The notes under the pieces are model-generated. The model saw nothing but the letters and a program-made list of their open reading frames with translations. It had not been told where the DNA came from and did not search any database. From Strobilurus pachycystidiatus (Eukaryota; Basidiomycota; Agaricomycetes; Agaricales; Physalacriaceae): a stretch of DNA of 64,000 bases. Below, one piece after another: positions 53,765 to 64,000 of this stretch (position 1 is its first letter; every line of letters begins with the position of its first letter). The DNA lies in assembly GCA_019915135.1 (NCBI GenBank), contig JAHLMK010000017.1:930001-994000 (forward strand), read 5' to 3'. Both the position numbers and the translations under genes were made by a program.

Positions 53765-56700
53765 CTATACACCTGAACGTACCGAACGGACATCGGAACG
53801 GATGGAGTGGAATCCAGAGTCATCACTGTCGTTGTCCGAATCCGACTCTGACGAAGTGAGACTGAAATCCTCAGGCGCGATTGGCTTGGGTGGTGTTCCC
53901 CCCTCTAGTTCTGCTGCACTCTTTCCTGCCTCTGCATCGGGTAGCGCTGACGCAGCCTGGGAGTCACTGACGCTCGGCACGAAGACGTCCAAGAGATTAT
54001 TCGGCCACATGTCACTGGTATCGACAGTCAATTTGGGGACCTGCGATGGTCCGCTTGCAGTAGCGTTGGCAGGAGGAGTAGCGTCATCGTCTTTGCCTTC
54101 GCCTAGCGGAGTTATGGGAGGGGTTGCATGCTCGCCTTCTTTTGTCGCGTCGTCCTTCTGGGGAAGAGGTGCTCCCGAACCGTTTGGCTTCGCACCGGTC
54201 GCCGCTGCACGTTGTTCCTCCTTAGGTACCAGCGGTTTCCCCCATGCGCCCTTAGCACCAGCTTGCCCGACCGTCTTTGCAGGCGCTGCTTCATCCTTCT
54301 TCATTGGTTTTCCCCAAACACCTAGCGCAGGGCCTTTCCCTCCATTCGTCGTTCCCCCGTCTTCCTTCTTCGGTACAGGAGGCTTCCCCCAAGCGCCTAG
54401 CACAGGGCCTTTCCCTCCATTCGTCGTCCCCCCGTCCTCCTTCTTCGGTACAGGAGGCTTCCCCCAAACGCCTTGTGCCGGTGTCTTCCCTCCATTGGCC
54501 GGCGCCTCATCCCCTTTCTTGGTTGGAACGATAGGCTTCATCCCAGCACCGTGTCCTCCAGCTGCTGCCGCTGCTGCCCTCTCCGCATTGGCCTTCCTCT
54601 CGAACGGATTCGGCCGCTGTTCTATGTGGGGCTTTTCCTTCTCCTTCTCAGCCGGCGAACTCGCACCCAAACTGCCCAGCAGACTGCCCAAGCCCAAGGA
54701 GAACCCTCCTCCGCTCTGGTTACTCGAGCGCTTGCCCCAGAAGTTCAAATCGAGCAGAGGCGCTGGGGATTGCGCCGCGGAAACTGGATCTAGGGATGAA
54801 TGAGGTTTGGTGCTCATAGGAGATGTCATCTCAGACGGCGGCGGGGGAAGTTTGATAGCTGGGGACTTCGCGGCGGACGATTCTGTTTGGGGCGCTGGAG
54901 ACTCCGTTTTAGCAGGCTTGTCGTCTGACTTGACCATGGCCGACTTTGAGGCGGACCGGGGAGGTGGGGGTTCGACAGCTGGCGCTGGAGATTTGACCGG
55001 CGATGACTTCGCGGAAGATCCTTTGGCGGGCGAAGACTTTGGCACCTTGTTAGGAGATTTGCTGTCATCTGGCTTTGCAGTAGATGACGCGGCAGACAGG
55101 GGAGGTTGAGGTTCAACGGTTGCCGATTCAACGGCTGGAGATGTAACTGGCGACGCCTTCGCAGAATTTGCTTTCGCGGAAGCTGCTTTGCCGGTCGGAG
55201 ACTTGGACTTGACAGGAGACACCAGCGGTGGCGCAAGGACGTCGAGGAAGGGGTTGTTCTTCGGAAGAGCTGACAACGGCCGCGCATATCAATGAAAATT
55301 CAAGACTTCTGACATTTGGGGCTTACCTTTGGGAGACGGAACGACACCGTCAGAAGCGGCCTTTGCTGTTTCGGGAGGCGCTGTCGAAGCATCTGCCGTC
55401 GACGTAGCATCGGTCTTCGTATCCTCTTGGGCAGTTGAGATGTCAGAAGTCCCGGGCGCATCCGTCTTCGTCTCGTCTATTCCTGCGGGGAGTGCATCTG
55501 CGACTGCCTCTGGTGCATCTGACTTGACCTCCGGTGCATCCGCTGTAGTAGCAGACACAGGGTTCGCTGCCGTCGATGGGGATACAGTCGCGATGGGGGT
55601 GAGAGGAACGGAAGGGAGTGGGGGCAAGTCGCTGCCAGCCGAGTCTTCCACGGTCGCATTGAGTCCTGGAGACGTCACTTTGGAAAGTGAAGATTTGACG
55701 GGACTGAGTGGAATGGGCGTAGTCGTGATGTCCACGAGAGGAGAGTCGGGCAATGGAATCCCACTGGGGTCGAGCGGTGACTTGCAGTCGACTGTACTCT
55801 CATCTTTGTTCGGACTGGCGGGAGTAGAAGATGTCTTGCCAGAGCTAAGGGCGACTGGGCTGGGTGAGGCGGAAGTCACAGGCGAAGTTGCCCTCGAATT
55901 TCTGCCACGAACAGCCTTTGAAGGGGATGCTCCCGCCTTCGGACTCGCGGCGCGGGTTGAAGGAGAAGCTGCAACTGGGGAAATGACCGTCGAAGTGTCG
56001 TCTGGCTGAGTGGTGACATTTGCTGCGTCCGGAACCGCCGTCGAAGGTTCCAAAGCTACAGAAGGCGTACTGGTCTGCGAAGGGGATTCAACAGCCGGAG
56101 GTGCTCTGGGAGAAGAAACGGAACGCGAGCTTTGCGCATCCTTGGGCGAGGCCGATGTCAGTGGTGAGGTGGGAATCGCAACCGAGATTGGTCTGGTGTT
56201 GCTGGCATTGGTATTGGGAGATGGTGGAGAGGATGCAGTAGTGGAAGGGACCCCAGCCCCCACCTTCTCGACCGCTGAACGCGTGGCATCCGATGTAAGG
56301 TTGGAAGCTTCAGTGGCAGTGGGCGTCGAAGTTCCGGAGTCAGGGGGAGAGTGGGCAGAAGGCGTGACAACCTCAACTTGCACTGCAGGAGAACTGGGTA
56401 CCGATGTAGGCGATTGCACTTGCACTGCTATGGGTGAAGGTTGCTTGGAGTTTGTGGATACGGAGTCTGGTTGAGTGGATGACGGCGATGGCGTCGATTC
56501 GACGGCCAGATTCACCGTCGGAGAAGGAGATCCATCCGCAACTAGTGAACTCTGGCGTGTGGACTGGCCTGGAGAAGAAATCGGAAGTCCGAGGTCGACG
56601 TGTGGTGATGACTCCCCACCTGTTGTTCAAATATATAAGTAAGTTGCCATAACTTTCTCATTGCTAGATTGTTCACGTACCAGTCGTTTCAGCGTCGCCT

Positions 56701-58264
56701 TCATCTCCGCCCGCTCTCCCCTTCACGTCCAAACCGTCAACTTCTTCGACCCCAGGTTTCGAAGAGCTCCCATCCACATCTATTCCCTCCTGCTCGCTGC
56801 CCTCCACTTTACGTAAATTAGATTCGTTTCCAGTGTCCGCACGTCCCAAGCCAGCTTGGGCGTCGTCCACCTTAATTTCGTCACTGGGTCCTTCATCATT
56901 GTCGTGCGGGTCTACAACAGTTCCATTAAAGTCATCATCGGGGCTGTCGCCAACCTCGGAGTACTTGTCTTTCGAACCATCATTGCTATCGACGTGAGTA
57001 TCTGAGTCCGCATCGGCTTCTTCGTCATCATTCTCTGCGCCACCCACACCCACGTCGAGAACGTTGCTCATCTCAGACGTTTTTTCCACCTTTGCCGCCT
57101 CTGCGGCCGGTGTTGGGACTGTTTCGCCCACTGGGCTTGTTGTCCTTGTCATTGAACTTGCCGATACCGCTGATTGGGGTGTCGGTTCCGTTTGTCTTTG
57201 AACTATCGGCTGCGTCGGCGTCAGTGCTGTCGGTGGCCGCTGCACCGGCTGCTGCTCCGCCGTTGGCGGTGGGAGACGGGGTGACATCGGGAGGTGTTGT
57301 GCCTGTAGCGGTGCCTTTTCCGTTGGGGACGGCCGAGTCAGGCTGCTTAGGTAGCTCTTGGGGAATGAAGTCAGAACGTCTGGAACGAATCAAAGAAAAG
57401 ATGGTATCACCAATCCACCTGAGGGTTTAGCTGACGTGCCGTTCTCCTGCTTCTTTGGTCCCTCGGCCGTGGATGGGGAAGCAGGAGGGTCGCCGGGGAT
57501 GCTGAAAAGATCCTTGATGATGCCCAGCAACTCCTCAGAGGGAATCGACACCGAGGAAGGACTGCGCAATCCGCCGACTGAAGGCGAACGTACGCACTCA
57601 CGCGCACGGGCAATCATGAGAGACGTCGCCATGCCGAGCTTGATACCCTCTTCGAGTGTCAAGGGTTCCTGGCGCTCGCAGAGCGCAGCGTAACGAGTAA
57701 CAAGGAGTCGCCTGCTGACGTCGTAGGTCTGATAAACGTGGATACGTTGGATATCGGCCATTTCAAGTTTTTCGAGTTCGCGGATGGCAAGCTTCTTGAC
57801 CTCGGGGAAGGACCATCGATGAGCAAGCATGAGAATGGTCGACCAGTCTTCTGAGGTAGCATAGTAGAGGGAGTATTTGCTGCAAGCTACATGAGAGACA
57901 GAAGACGGAAAGATAGACATATACTCACGGATTGTAGAAAACCCACAAAAACTTCGCAAATTCTTGGGGAGTGACTCCGTCAAGAACAATCGCGTTTCCC
58001 TCCGAGGTACCTCGTCGTGTCTCCCCAGGAGAAGCAGGTGTCGTTAATTCGGCCTTGAAAAAGGTCGACTCTCGTTCGAAAAAATATCTATGGACGCGGA
58101 AAAGGTATTGTTGTACCTATACCGTGAGACATGTTTAGCGACGCATTCGTCGTGCAACGGCGATAACTCACAAGGAAGAAAAGATCTCCACCAGAGAGAT
58201 AATATTCGTCATGATGCCTAAGAGCCTTGAAGCTCTCGCTTCCATCGGATGTGTGCTTGGACAT
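53765..58264 (-). CDS. giant BTB/POZ protein with long disordered repeat tail
   Basis: BTB protein of the GGDLYFL subfamily fused to a very long tail, about 1,400 aa in total. ATG 58264 opens MSKHTSDGSESFKALRHHDE with YYLSGGDLFFL. Exon 2 has VQQYLFRVHRYFFERESTFF and FAKFLWVFYNP. Exon 3 has YATSEDWSTILMLAHRWSFP and MADIQRIHVYQTYDVSRRLL. Then, instead of a stop, introns at about 57389-57429, 56622-56681 and 55268-55324 (all phase 1) keep the frame open. They lead through an acidic region, a Ser/Thr/Pro region with many SP sites, and KSPxK-rich stretches. Near 54240-54500 four WGKP modules repeat (GVWGKPPVPKKEDGG..), then an acidic C-terminus ends SVRSGV at 53765. The tail is presumably unstructured and heavily phosphorylated. 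Confidence 0.75.
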
Positions 58265-59195
58265 TTGGAGGAGGTTGGCGCCCCGCTGTCCAAAAGATGG
58301 GAGGAGGGAGGAAAGGAATGGGGTGACCAGGGCTGGACACGACGCCTTTTGAATTCAGAATCGCCCTACCTACACGTGTACGACACATGCCACATCGGCG
58401 CTGAGCATATCAACATCCACTTTTACAATGCTTTCCGCCCTTGGGTACGATATGCGACAGCTTGAAAACATCGTGTTCGCCGTCCTTCAAGCATCGCCCA
58501 CGCCACAAGACAGGTAGAGAAAGGACCACTGGATGGAAGGCCGCTGACATCCACTGTTGTTAACCCTGCATCTCTTCTGTCATTCCACGGAGACATACGG
58601 AAAGATGATCGATCCATCAGTATAATGTTCGATTTTCAGGGGTGAGCCTCAGGTCAGGCAGAAAAAAATTAGTGTCTCTATCTCAGTCTACATATCTCTG
58701 CTTTGCCTCGGCCTCTAACATATAGAAAAAATTTGCTCTGAGCTCCGGACAAGCTGACTGATCTACAATACACTTAAAATACGAGTTCATGATAGATATA
58801 CACGATCACCCGATCCAAGCACCAGGTAGTTTTGGATCTGAACGAAGCAAACGGATCTTCTGACATTTCCTCGTCTTGGAATGGCCTTTCCCCTCCTCCT
58901 GAGATGGCTCGGGATTTATTGTCTCATCGATGGAAACATTCTCTTCAGCCTGAGAGTCCAACGCCTCCCCACAGTCTGTGAACGACCGGAAGCATCTGGC
59001 ATCAGTGCTTTCAGACGACAGTCATGTAGAATGGACCGTGGACACACCATGTACAATCTTCGGTCGAGCATGCCCATTCTGAATTGTCGCCCGTCTATTC
59101 CAGCCGGTTGTGTTTGGGTCGTCCGGCAAGGCTGCTTGTGGTTGCACCTTTCTTCTGGGACGCGATGGTCTTGCGAAGGGAATGCTCTGGATAAA
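58265..59195. other. spacer between two BTB genes
   Basis: Mostly non-coding. A possible spliced C-terminal exon of the 60.0-kb BTB gene (HSLRKTIASQKKGATTSSLA, to about 59095) overlaps its right end. Otherwise nothing recognisable. Confidence 0.4.
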
Positions 59196-60045
59196 TCATG
59201 AGTAAGTAACAGTAAGCAGGAGCGAAACGACCACCCAAACACCTGAAGCATCATCTCTAGTAGATGTGTCTCCAAGAATCTCGTCAACGACCTTGAGAAC
59301 ATCTTGGTGATCCACGTCTCCAGGTAAGGGACTCCTGAGGCCATCGCTATTGCGTGCCCGGAGACGCTCCCTCGCTTGGAAGATATGGACTGTCGTTTCC
59401 ACCCCAAGCTTCAGCGATTCAGCTTGTGTGAGAGGCTCGTCACGGGAACAAAGTTTAACGTATAGTGGCGATAGTAACTCTTGATCGACGTCGTACGTTT
59501 TGTACAGCAAGATTCGGTCGACCAGGTCGATGTTCTTGACAGCCTGGAGCTCTCGGACGGCGAGCTTCTTGACTTCTGGGAACCTCCACCTATGCGCCAG
59601 GCGCAAGATGACCGACCAATCCTCAAAGGTGGCGTCCGAATAGTCGGAAAACCGGCTGAGACAAAGTCGTCAAAGCGGGTTGGATTGTTTACAGAGATGT
59701 GTCACATACGGATTATAAAACACCCATAAGAACCGCTCAAACTCCGTTGAAGTAGTCTCATCGTCCACCATGATAGCTGAGCTCAGCGACGAGCCAAGTT
59801 TAGTCTCCCCAGGCTCCGATGGTCGATTCAACAGCTTCTGGAAAGTGACCGATTCACGGTCGAAGAAGACAGAATTGACCCGATAATAGATCTCGCCGAC
59901 CTATGTTTTGTCTAATTAGATCGAAGTTCTCGTAGAAAATGGGTAGGTGATGTACCAAGAAATACAGATCTCCTCCTCTCAGGAAATAATTAGCAGAGCG
60001 CTTCAGCTGCCCCAAGCGACTGGATGTCGACGAGGTTGATGACAT
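59196..60045 (-). CDS. BTB/POZ domain protein (GGDLYFL subfamily)
   Basis: Same architecture as the genes at 18 kb and 58 kb. ATG 60045 gives MSSTSSTSSRLGQLKRSANY with FLRGGDLYFL. A phase-0 intron follows, then VGEIYYRVNSVFFDRESVTF and FERFLWVFYNP. The helical part has DWSVILRLAHRWRFPEVKKL, AVRELQAVKNIDLVDRILLY and ESLKLGVETTVHIFQARERL. The frame can run to 59196, or be spliced at DDASG (GTGTTT donor, TATCCAG acceptor) to a short basic tail ending near 59095. Closest to the neighbouring giant BTB gene in the region after FLWVFYNP, suggesting local duplication. Confidence 0.82.
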
Positions 60046-61241
60046 GGCAAAGGTAGTGCGACGGGAGGAAGGAGAAAGACAGTATCGCACCACAAGGACC
60101 GAACGATACTTAAAGGTAACGTGGCCGAAGCTTGAGAAGAGATGGAAGGCGCTTAGGAAGTACGGCGGCAGCCTGCTGGCACATTATACATTCACACGTT
60201 CTCGAAAACGTGTACACGGCCTAGTTCAATAGGAACAGAATAGTGTCAGATGTATGGCTTGCATGATACAGTGCTGACTGTGTTGATGTGTGTCGGCCTG
60301 CAGTGATACATCAATGCATCTCGGAACTTTGAATCCAGACAGTCGACACAGACACAGACATTGAAATATCGAAAAGTTCGCACCTCGAGGCCGAGTGTGT
60401 CACAGGAAGACTCGTGGTCCTTCCGAATAAGATTCCCTGCGGAAAGAAACAAGCGCTTGTGGGTGGCACAAGCGCCTGAGGCCATGGTTGCAGGCAAGGG
60501 TAAGCCATTGGCGAATCTGAAAGGACAGCTCGAGCTGAGAGCCAAGGGCGCATCGATAAGTAAGCTCCTACCGACGTCAAGATAAACGCCGGCGGAGAGA
60601 TCAATAGAAGCCAGATAGCAGGGTAGCATCAGGGTTACACGGAGATTGCGGACCGTCACCTACTGTTTGTGGCGTAAGTAAGAAGCTTCACGATCGAGCG
60701 GTGGCAGTAGCCATTGAACTCCGAAAATCTACTCGTATTCCCCTTAGGCCTATACATACATCGTGGAAAGTATGCGTGATGAAGAATCACCGAAGAGTCC
60801 GTATCGAGATTGTCCTGGCAGTGCGGATTCTTTTTAGCACGAGGCAGGAATGAGGCAGAGGGACTAGAATGCAATGCCAACAGTGGAAGAGAGTAATGAA
60901 CACCAGGAGTTTTGTGGGATGTCACAGCTGCAAGCGGTAGACTGCATGACGACGCCAAAGTAGGACGGGGCTGCACCGCTGAAGCCAACAGCCTAACCAA
61001 GCTCTCGTTCCGGACCGGACATGATCTACAAACAGTGGGCAGCGCTGACTCCACAGGTCGCGGCAACGGAGGATTATGAACAAGCGAAGCCGCCCCTCAA
61101 CGCGCAAGAAGCGGGGAAAGACTGCCTTTCCACCCCTCTATACACGGAAGTATATGGAAGAAAATGGACAGAGGCCACTCTTCTCCAACCGAGTATAAGA
61201 GTGGTAAAGGCGCACGTCTCCTAGAGATCCCAGAGTCGAAG
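60046..61241. other. 1.2-kb interval without a supported gene
   Basis: A 137-codon minus frame (60246-60659) and another at 60656-61066 are Cys/Pro-rich and unrecognised. No splice-consistent model, repeat or RNA gene seen. Confidence 0.4.
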
Positions 61242-61976
61242 ATGTCTTTCCCCGCTTTTATCAACCGCCTCAAAGCGCCGGCAATGGACAAACGAACTGC
61301 GTCGAGTTCCGCTGTCGTCCAAACGAATTCTGTCACCAAAGACGTCGACAAGATTCGCTCCCTTTTCCCCGTTCGCGCCAATACCCTTCCTATCCTCGCG
61401 CTGCACGTCCGGCGCACACTGTCGCTGAGCCGCCACCGCAGCCCGAAACCCATGATCGCGCCGCCTAGTCCTCTTTGCAGAATCCCTTCGAACGCATCCT
61501 CATCGACGCCAACCCCACCCGTATCCCCCACCAAATCCTTCTCCGGCTCGTTTCCGCGCATGTCCAAGATGAATATCCGTTCAATAATCACTGGACGGCA
61601 AAGGAAGGGGATGGCGAGGAGAAACACGGTTGATAGCCTGGAGACGGAGGAGGAACTGGAAGAACTAAAGGAGCTGGCAGAACATTCTTCGCCACTGAAC
61701 TGTCCCCTTGCATCCAGGAAGACTCGCGACATATACACCCCCGAATTGGCACTATCGCACGATGACGACGGGCCGTATTTTTCCTTCCACCGCGAATCTT
61801 CCATCCCCTCTCGGTATCCCGTAGCAGGGCCACTAAGAGAGGAAGAGCCTCTGGCCCTCGACACCCTTTTCCCTCCGCGGGAATTTGATGATGACGAAGA
61901 TACGTCTGAGCCGGAGGAAGAAGATGTGTCGCTGATGAAGGAGTTGATTTTGGGAAAGATAGATTTCAGGATGTGA
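61242..61976 (+). CDS. Ser/Pro-rich protein of unknown function
   Basis: Intron-free, 244 aa from ATG 61242 (MSFPAFINRLKAPAMDKRTA). It is basic and Ser/Pro-rich in the first half (RHRSPKPMIAPPSPLCRIPS, SSSTPTPPVSPTKSFSGSFP). A charged segment follows (TVDSLETEEELEELKELAEH) and then an acidic end (FDDDEDTSEPEEEDVSLMKE) closing with LILGKIDFRM. The frame is open upstream for 26 codons, but this ATG has a good AAG ATG context. It has no recognised domain; it may be a regulatory protein. Confidence 0.6.
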   Translation: MSFPAFINRLKAPAMDKRTASSSAVVQTNSVTKDVDKIRSLFPVRANTLPILALHVRRTLSLSRHRSPKPMIAPPSPLCRIPSNASSSTPTPPVSPTKSFSGSFPRMSKMNIRSIITGRQRKGMARRNTVDSLETEEELEELKELAEHSSPLNCPLASRKTRDIYTPELALSHDDDGPYFSFHRESSIPSRYPVAGPLREEEPLALDTLFPPREFDDDEDTSEPEEEDVSLMKELILGKIDFRM

Positions 61977-62044
61977 GGAACCGAAGATTAGGAATACATT
62001 TGTAACGTTTGGAATTAGATGTCTTGTCCGAGATGAGAGTGAAC

Positions 62045-62967
62045 TTAGAATGGCTTGAAGAGCGGTGGCCGCACGGGAGCCCAGGGCGACGTCGTTGGAG
62101 TAGTCGTGCCAAATAAACCTAGGCTGGGCGCGGTACTTGGTCCAGGTGTCACTGGTGGTGGTCGTGGAGAAACCATCGGATTTGTGGCTTGCATTGTTGT
62201 AATCTCAGAGGAAGTTAGCTCTCTGCGTGCGAATAGGTACGCGACACGGTGTTCCTGCAACAACAAGTAAGCCCCGCTGGACACGGTAATTGGACTCTGA
62301 AAGCTCACTTCGAAACTATGGCCTCTCTTGTCAGGCAAGTCCGTGAAACTTTGCATTTGTTCACCGTTCGAATTTGTTGAGATTCCAAGGTTACTCGAAG
62401 TACTGCTGCTTCCAAGGTTCAGTGGCGCAGCAACAGGAGCAGCAGCAGTGACCGAAGGATGGTTGGCATATTCCGGAGGTAACGTTTTGACACCTTTGAC
62501 GTACGCTTTCACTCGGAGCTCCTGAGCCCACGTTAGAAATCGTTTCGGTATCGGTATCAAGTCTTACGCACCTCGAACGATAATGATGACCACTTGGGCT
62601 TGGCCGTGAGGGACTGATACAGCTCATCTCCGTTTGCGGTTGCCTCCCACAGTTGTATATTGTCATCGTCTCCCTCGGGGGATACTCGTGAGGGCTCAAA
62701 TAGTGGTGGTAGATTGAGTGCTGCGCGGGCAGCCGCGCCTGTGGGAACAGCGGGGACTGGTGCAGGCGGCTGGCCAGTCGTGGTGTAAGCTTTCAGATAA
62801 TCGGCAACGCGAATCTCCTGCAAGGCAAAAAAGAGGGGTAGCCGAAGATATACTGAGCAATCAACGAAGATATAATCAAATCGGGTGAGGCGTACCTCGA
62901 AGCTCTTGCCTGGGGCGTCTGCAAGTACCTCGGGAGGACACACGAACAGAACATGATCTGAACTCAT
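62045..62967 (-). CDS. protein with tandem Nup98-like SFEE-RVxxY exon modules
   Basis: Four exons, about 265 aa. Exon 1 (ATG 62967) is MSSDHVLFVCPPEVLADAPG ending KSFE. Exon 2 begins EIRVADYLKAYTTTGQPPAP and ends KWSSLSFE. Exon 3 begins ELRVKAYVKGVKTLPPEYAN and ends KRGHSFE. Exon 4 begins EHRVAYLFARRELTSSEITT and ends SPWAPVRPPLFKPF. All three introns are phase 0 and fall at the same SFE|E point. SFEELRVxxY resembles the SLEELRLEDY motif of Nup98-family nucleoporins, and LFG and PLFKPF near the end are FG-like. A nucleoporin-related role is possible; it is much too short to be Nup98 itself. Confidence 0.65.
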
Positions 62968-64000
62968 TGCAGACGCGTAAATATGAGATTTGAGGAGAAG
63001 GGGCGGTTCAATTTGACGAATGGTGTGTATTCCAGGAAAACAGAACTTTAGTGGCACTGGCGACTGGACAAAGAAGGTTGGCGTGGTGTGACGTTGCGTA
63101 TCGTAGTGTGACAAGGACGTGCCGTTCTCGGCACTGTGTCGGCACTTGCCAACGAACGTCCACGACGAACAGAGCCAACATTCAGACGACTTTGAGGGCT
63201 GGACAAGACAATGGCGCTGCGAAGTAGGTGATAGCATGTGGACTTTTGGATCTGCTACGTACCAACAGTGGACAGGTAAGTGGTCCTCGTATACACTGCC
63301 TCACGCAACAAATGAATCTAGTTCATAGCACTTGGTGCCATTTGAATTTACAAAGTCTATCGATGAACGTCCAACGGCTTCACATCTATGTTCTGCTTAT
63401 ACTCAAGCCTAGCTCGACGCACCAGGAATAGCAACTCTCCATTTCCGCGAGAGCTGTTCGCTCCTTTATGATACCCAGCTCCAGACCAAGGCAACCACCT
63501 CACATGATACCTCGCTGTCCTTTCTGAAGGCTTGGATCACACGCTATCCTCTGTATCTGGACCGTGAAGCCGAGGGCTCGCTTCAACAGTGACCAGATAT
63601 CGACGTGTCGGTTTCCAAATCCATTGCCTATCTAAATCAAAGGGCGGTGGTATTCGCTTACACAGGGGAGTCCCTCCTTTGCATTCATTACTGGCATCGT
63701 GAACGAACTCCGGCCCCAACAGACTACAGTAGCGATTACCCGTTGAGTGTTCTCACGAACTGCAGCATTATATTGCAAACGCGCGTACCTCCGAGCCTTC
63801 GATAAACAAACCATGCACCTTCTGGAGCTCAGTCTTCGATCCGAACGTCAGCTGCCTTTCTCTTGCCGCGCTAATAGGCACTTAACGAGATAGAGTTACC
63901 GACCATAGTGCGACCATGTAAGCTCTTCCGCATATCTACTGGAAGGTAGTCTCTTAATAATGCCAATAGCAAGTCCCCATTGGGTATTTGGCGGAAAGCT
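62968..64000. other. right-end interval without a supported gene
   Basis: Upstream region of the SFEE-module gene and about 0.8 kb with only short frames. No recognisable domain, repeat or RNA gene. A gene running off the window edge cannot be excluded. Confidence 0.4.

Noticed and set aside
53742..54803. 353-codon plus-strand ORF and a similar one at 55329-56009
   Set aside because: They are antisense shadows of the low-complexity BTB tail. The minus-strand frames join through good introns and have matching repeats, while the plus frames only mirror Ser/Pro/Ala codons.
60246..61066. two minus-strand ORFs of about 136 codons
   Set aside because: Cys/Pro-rich composition without motifs or splice coherence; likely chance frames.

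Overview
This is a gene-dense stretch of a filamentous basidiomycete nuclear genome, most likely an Agaricomycete. Nearly every gene is split by 45-65 nt GT-AG introns. The content includes an expanded family of small BTB/POZ proteins (five members), a secreted family with an RLARGLP-type motif, a fungal fucose-permease-like MFS transporter, a peptidyl-Lys-type M35 protease, a SPA2 polarisome scaffold and a Bub2-type TBC GAP. I see no bacterial, organellar or plasmid signature. All exon calls come from reading the sequence by eye, so terminal exons are less certain than domain cores.

0-20 kb: SPA2 (minus strand), a largely empty 3 kb, a two-finger GATA factor, another empty 2.3 kb, an alpha/beta hydrolase, a small C2H2 zinc-finger gene, a free-standing indole-3-glycerol-phosphate synthase (normally one domain of a trifunctional fungal TrpC), a multi-exon secreted protein, a two-TM (TMEM223-like) protein, a BTB protein, and a microbial-type poly(ADP-ribose) glycohydrolase.

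20-32 kb is mostly housekeeping: GOT1, a fucose-permease-like MFS transporter, a DUF6924-like protein, RACK1/Cpc2 with a U24-like C/D snoRNA in an intron, a nucleoside hydrolase, a bZIP factor and BUB2. An 88-bp MITE with a perfect 9-bp target duplication lies between the nucleoside hydrolase and bZIP genes.

32-45 kb: a 939-bp inverted-repeat element (9-bp TSD) that itself contains a 349-bp element (8-bp TSD) sits in the shared BUB2/AP-4 epsilon promoter, ending 21 nt before the AP-4 epsilon start codon. Then come a secreted amidase, an M35 aspzincin protease, a MYND-finger protein and a serine-rich protein.

45.8-48.9 kb is a young mobile-element locus: a 2.5-kb element carrying a 485-aa Cys/His-tailed gag-like ORF, followed directly by a 0.5-kb internally deleted copy. 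Downstream of the ORF lies an array of seven 20-nt hairpins on a 35-nt period. The stems show compensatory and G.U changes and the loop is invariant. This is the most unusual signal in the window.

49-64 kb: two unrecognised genes, four BTB genes (one fused to an approximately 1,150-residue disordered tail with WGKP repeats), another Ser-rich protein, and a protein built from tandem phase-0 exons that each carry a Nup98-like SFEE(I/L)RVxxY motif.
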